This document shows, piece after piece, positions 7,427-10,346 of a stretch of DNA of 10,346 nt. The stretch lies in contig JAKSDN010001139.1 of assembly GCA_022360075.1 (NCBI GenBank), positions 1-10,346 of the forward strand. Direction: 5' to 3'. The position numbers and the translations under genes were made by a program. This DNA is from Kiloniellales bacterium (lineage in GTDB: Bacteria > Pseudomonadota > Alphaproteobacteria > Kiloniellales > JAKSDN01). Position 1 is the first letter of the stretch, and each line of letters starts with the position of its first letter. A model generated the notes under the pieces. The model saw only the letters and a program-made list of their open reading frames with translations. It searched no databases and was not told the origin of the DNA.

Positions 7427-8632
7427 TTACCGGGGCGCGATGCGGGCGCCGTCGACGACCTTGTCGCTGGGATGCACGACCACGCTTTCGCCCGGGCTCA
7501 GGCCCTCCAGAATCTCGGCCTCGAGACCATTGCGCTGCCCCAGCGTCACCCGACGCCGCTCGACCCGGCCGTCGTTCGCGACGAACAGCGCCCAGTCGTC
7601 GCCGTTGCGAAACAGGGCCGTCAGCGGCACCCTCAGCACGTCCTCGCTCTCCCAGAGCACGATGCGGAGCTCGACGCGGTAGCCGTGGCCGAGACGCGCG
7701 CGCTGCTCCAGGGGATCGGTGAAGTCGACGATCACGTTGACCCGCTGCTCCTCGATACCGAGGGCCGAGACCTTCATGAAGCCGAAAGGCTCGACCCGCT
7801 CGACCACGCCGTTGAGCACATGCGGGCCGCCCCACTGCTCGATCATGACCCGCTGGCCGGCGCTCACCTTGACCGCGTCCTCGGACAGCAGGTCCGAGAC
7901 GATCTCCAGGTCCGCCGGATCGCCGATCTCCAGCAGGGCCTGGCCCGGCTGCACCACCCCCTCGCTCTCGTGGACCACCTTCAGGATCCGGCCGCTGACC
8001 GGTGCCTTGAGGGTCACGCAATCGCAGTCGTCGAGATTGCGCGTGGCTTGGGCCGGCGAGAGCAGCTCGGAGCGCGCCCGCTCCAGTTCAGATTCACGCA
8101 TGCGCAAGGCCGCGATGTTGCTTGCCAGGGCTGCCGTCTTGGTCCGGTGATCGCGCTCGGCATCGTCGAGTGCGCGCTCGGAGACGTGCTGGCGGGCGAC
8201 CAGCACGCGCGCGCGCTCGAGCTCGCTGCGGGCGAACTCGAGCTCGGCCTCGGCCCGCTCGACCTCGGCGACGGCGAGCCGGCGTGCAGCCTCGGCCGCC
8301 GCGACGTTCGCTTCAGCCTGGGCCTCGCTGCGTATATCGAGGAAGTCCGGGTCGATCGGCTCGATCCAGGCGACCTCGGTCTCGCCCGCGGCCACCGGGT
8401 CGCCGACTTCCAGGTCGATGCGCCGCGAGCGGCCCATGATCGGCGCTGACAGGACGAAGACATCCTTGACCCGCGTCTCGCCTTCCTCGTTGACCGTGAC
8501 CACGAGGGGACCGCGCGCGGCCGTGATCAGGTCGACCGCAATTGGCTGTGGGCGCAAGACGAAGCCGAGCGCCACCACGAGCGCGAGACCGAGCAGTCCC
8601 CAGAACGCCAAACGGCGCCAGCGCAGTGTCAT
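7427..8632 (-). CDS. Periplasmic adaptor (membrane fusion) protein of an ABC exporter, HlyD/MacA-like
   Basis: A 401-residue adaptor that would link an inner-membrane FtsX-type transporter to an outer-membrane channel. After a short basic start it has one membrane segment (about 8-26). Next come the first half of the lipoyl/barrel-sandwich domain (about 43-92) and a long alanine/glutamate/arginine-rich coiled-coil hairpin (about 102-192). The second lipoyl half follows, with LKAPVSGRILKVVHESEGVVQPGQ split between 208-220 and 221-231, then beta-barrel and membrane-proximal domains ending GLSPGESVVVHPSDKVVDG (377-395). Two cysteines two residues apart (C203, C205) sit just before the second lipoyl half. 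The gene starts six bases after the permease stop; its Shine-Dalgarno AAGGAG overlaps that stop codon, so the two are coupled. An RND-type partner is ruled out by the neighbour. Confidence 0.93.
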   Translation of the reverse strand: MTLRWRRLAFWGLLGLALVVALGFVLRPQPIAVDLITAARGPLVVTVNEEGETRVKDVFVLSAPIMGRSRRIDLEVGDPVAAGETEVAWIEPIDPDFLDIRSEAQAEANVAAAEAARRLAVAEVERAEAELEFARSELERARVLVARQHVSERALDDAERDHRTKTAALASNIAALRMRESELERARSELLSPAQATRNLDDCDCVTLKAPVSGRILKVVHESEGVVQPGQALLEIGDPADLEIVSDLLSEDAVKVSAGQRVMIEQWGGPHVLNGVVERVEPFGFMKVSALGIEEQRVNVIVDFTDPLEQRARLGHGYRVELRIVLWESEDVLRVPLTALFRNGDDWALFVANDGRVERRRVTLGQRNGLEAEILEGLSPGESVVVHPSDKVVDGARIAPR

Positions 8633-8638
8633 GGCTCC

Positions 8639-10346
8639 TTACTCCCGTGTCTTGAGAACCGCGATCAGATCGAGATTATCCAGCCGCCGACGCACAACGA
8701 GGGCGGTTGCGAGCGTGGCCGCCAGGACGATCAGCACGGAATTGCCGTAGGTGCTCGGCTCGATCACGAAGGGAATGCGATACAGCTCCGTCTCGAAGGC
8801 GCTGGTCATGATCCAGGCCAGGCCATGGCCGGCCAAGCATCCGAGCGGCAGGCCGATCAGTGTGAGAAGGCCGATCTCACCCAGAAGGATGTAGGAGATC
8901 TCCCAGCGCGAGGAGCCGAGCACCCGCAAGGTGGCCAGCTCGCGGCCACGCTCGGAAAGAGCGATACGCGCCGTGTTGTAAACCACGCCGAAGGCCAGGG
9001 CGCAGGAGAAGCCGACGAAAAAGGAGATGTAGATCAACATGGTGCGGCCCAAGGTCTCGTAGAAGGTGTCGATCGCCGCCCGGCGCAGCGTGACGAAGGA
9101 GACCTCGGGCAGGTCCTTGATCTCGCGGAACAGGACGCTCTGATCGGCCTCGTCGATCAGCAGGTTGATGTGGCCAACCCGGCGCGGCTCGCGCATCAGT
9201 CGGTTGAGGGCCGCCAGGTTCATGTAAGCCGGCATGCCCAGATAGGTATCGAAGACGGCCGTGACCGGCGCGCGCAGCTTTGGGCGGCGGCCTTCCAGGA
9301 CTTCGATCAAGACGGTCTCGCCGCGTTGCACACCCAACTTCTCCGCCAGCATCTTGGATAGCAAGAGGCCTTCCGACGGCACCCGTACGACACCGCCTTC
9401 GGCGTCGTAGACGAGCTCGAGCGAGGCATCGGCGAGCACGCCGTTCACCGCGCCACGGTGCCAGCGATTGCCGACGCGCAAGTTGGCGGCGACGCTGCGG
9501 CCCCCCTCCGCGGTCATGACGCCGGGAAGCTTGTCCATCTCCCGCACCACGCGGCCGCCCTGCTCCTCGACCAAGCCGATCATCATGTCCTGCCTTTGGG
9601 TTTGGAAGAACTCCACCTCGACCATGGCATCGATCGAGTCCATCCACTGCATCGCCGTGATCAGCACGGCGACGGCCATGGCGATTCCGGTCACGGTCAT
9701 GAGCGAGCGCCCCGGCCAGCGCCGGATCTGACGCAGGATGATGCGCGTCGGCTGATCGAAGGCGCGCAGGAAGAGCCGGCTCTGGGTGGTGCCTTGCCGA
9801 TAGAGCGGCGGCGCCGGCGGGCGCATGGCCTCGGCCGGCGGCAGGGCGGCGGCGCGGCGCACGGCGCCGAGCGCGCCCAGCAGGGCAGCCGCGAGACTGA
9901 TCGCCGCCGCCAGCACGAAGGAGCCCGGACCGGGCCGGAACAGCAGCAGGGGAAAACGGAAGAACTCGGCGTAGATCTCGGTGTTGTAGAGCCCGAGCCA
10001 GGCGCCGACAGCCCAGCCCAAGAGGATGCCGAGTCCGGTCATGGCAATGACCATCTTCGCGTAGTGCCAGCCGACGTCCCAGTTGCTGTAGCCGAAGGCC
10101 TTGAGCAGCCCGATCTCGCTGCGCTCTATGGCGATCAGGCGTCCCAGCACGGTGTTGGTGAGGAAGGCAGCGACCGCCAAGAAGATCGTCGGCAGAATGC
10201 GTGAGACGCTTTTGAGCTGTTCCAGCTCGCTCATGACGAACCAGTTGGAGATCTGGTCCTTGCGGCCGTAGGCGCCGACGCCGCCGTAGCGCGCCAGGAG
10301 TTGATCGAGACGAAAGATCACCTCCTCGGGCTTGGTGCCGCGCAGC
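8639..10346 (-). CDS. FtsX/MacB-type ABC exporter permease, C-terminal part (runs off the right edge)
   Basis: The frame stays open to the right edge, giving 568 residues without a true start; the GTG at 10321 is internal. The fragment starts in a periplasmic region (LRGTKPEEV, then RLDQLLARYGG). Counting from that GTG, a first FtsX domain spans about 42-160, with membrane segments near 43-60, 91-110 and 134-153 and the cytoplasmic motif IERSEIGLLKAFGYS (66-80). A second unit has a membrane segment near 207-224 and a large MacB-like periplasmic domain (about 225-420). Its three membrane segments lie near 427-447, 476-500 and 525-543, with the second motif SERGRELATLRVLGSS (456-471). The complete protein should have two FtsX units and be near 800 residues. 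It would couple a cytoplasmic ATPase, not seen here, to export or lipid-linked release; the adaptor gene follows directly. The cargo is unknown. Confidence 0.92.
   Translation of the reverse strand, partial: LRGTKPEEVIFRLDQLLARYGGVGAYGRKDQISNWFVMSELEQLKSVSRILPTIFLAVAAFLTNTVLGRLIAIERSEIGLLKAFGYSNWDVGWHYAKMVIAMTGLGILLGWAVGAWLGLYNTEIYAEFFRFPLLLFRPGPGSFVLAAAISLAAALLGALGAVRRAAALPPAEAMRPPAPPLYRQGTTQSRLFLRAFDQPTRIILRQIRRWPGRSLMTVTGIAMAVAVLITAMQWMDSIDAMVEVEFFQTQRQDMMIGLVEEQGGRVVREMDKLPGVMTAEGGRSVAANLRVGNRWHRGAVNGVLADASLELVYDAEGGVVRVPSEGLLLSKMLAEKLGVQRGETVLIEVLEGRRPKLRAPVTAVFDTYLGMPAYMNLAALNRLMREPRRVGHINLLIDEADQSVLFREIKDLPEVSFVTLRRAAIDTFYETLGRTMLIYISFFVGFSCALAFGVVYNTARIALSERGRELATLRVLGSSRWEISYILLGEIGLLTLIGLPLGCLAGHGLAWIMTSAFETELYRIPFVIEPSTYGNSVLIVLAATLATALVVRRRLDNLDLIAVLKTRE

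Noticed and set aside
6755..8449. Plus-strand open frame of 564 codons across the SDR, the spacer repeat and the adaptor gene
   Set aside because: It runs antisense through two well-supported genes and a palindromic repeat, with a low-complexity product.
10319..10321. GTG at 10321 as the permease start
   Set aside because: The frame continues to the window edge with family-like sequence (LRGTKPEEV), and a whole FtsX/MacB permease needs a membrane segment and periplasmic domain further upstream.

Overview
The window is GC-rich and densely coding, and it looks like the chromosome of an alphaproteobacterium. A Rhodospirillales-like lineage is my best guess. That rests on codon usage, the protein family variants, and C/G-rich palindromic spacer repeats of a kind I associate with this class. 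No phylogenetic marker is present, so the placement is an inference. I see no rRNA, tRNA, CRISPR array, transposase or phage gene.

Layout from left to right. (1) Positions 1-164, minus strand: the N-terminal 54 codons of a nicotinamidase (pncA) running off the left edge. (2) A divergent spacer of 266 bases. (3) Positions 431-2119, plus strand: a Tat-exported family 5 solute-binding protein of a peptide/nickel-type ABC importer, with no permease or ATPase gene beside it. (4) A spacer holding a nested C/G-rich palindrome. (5) Positions 2355-3854, plus strand: CoA-acylating methylmalonate-semialdehyde dehydrogenase (mmsA). (6) A 382-base spacer with a short hairpin, a second C/G-rich palindrome and a three-unit decamer repeat. 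(7) Positions 4237-5358, plus strand: a BioF2-like (CelD/FemAB-related) GNAT acyltransferase. (8) Convergent to it on the minus strand, a translationally coupled pair: a short-chain dehydrogenase (7188-6400), then a class I SAM-dependent methyltransferase (6403-5369). (9) A spacer with a roughly 110-base interrupted palindrome. (10) On the minus strand, a two-gene piece of a MacB/FtsX-type ABC exporter: the permease (from beyond the right edge to 8639), then its periplasmic adaptor (8632-7427).

How the genes may work together. The exporter genes form one operon, whose ATPase probably lies beyond the right edge or elsewhere. The dehydrogenase and methyltransferase overlap by four bases, so they are almost certainly made together and may act on one substrate, which the sequence does not identify. 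The solute-binding protein and mmsA share a strand, and an importer feeding branched-chain amino acid, beta-alanine or inositol breakdown is conceivable, but the 235-base palindrome-bearing spacer argues against a simple operon. No strong candidate for a new defence or mobile system is visible. The most unusual things are the dehydrogenase/methyltransferase pair with an unassigned N-terminal domain, the orphan binding protein, and three different dispersed-repeat types in the spacers of one 10-kb window.
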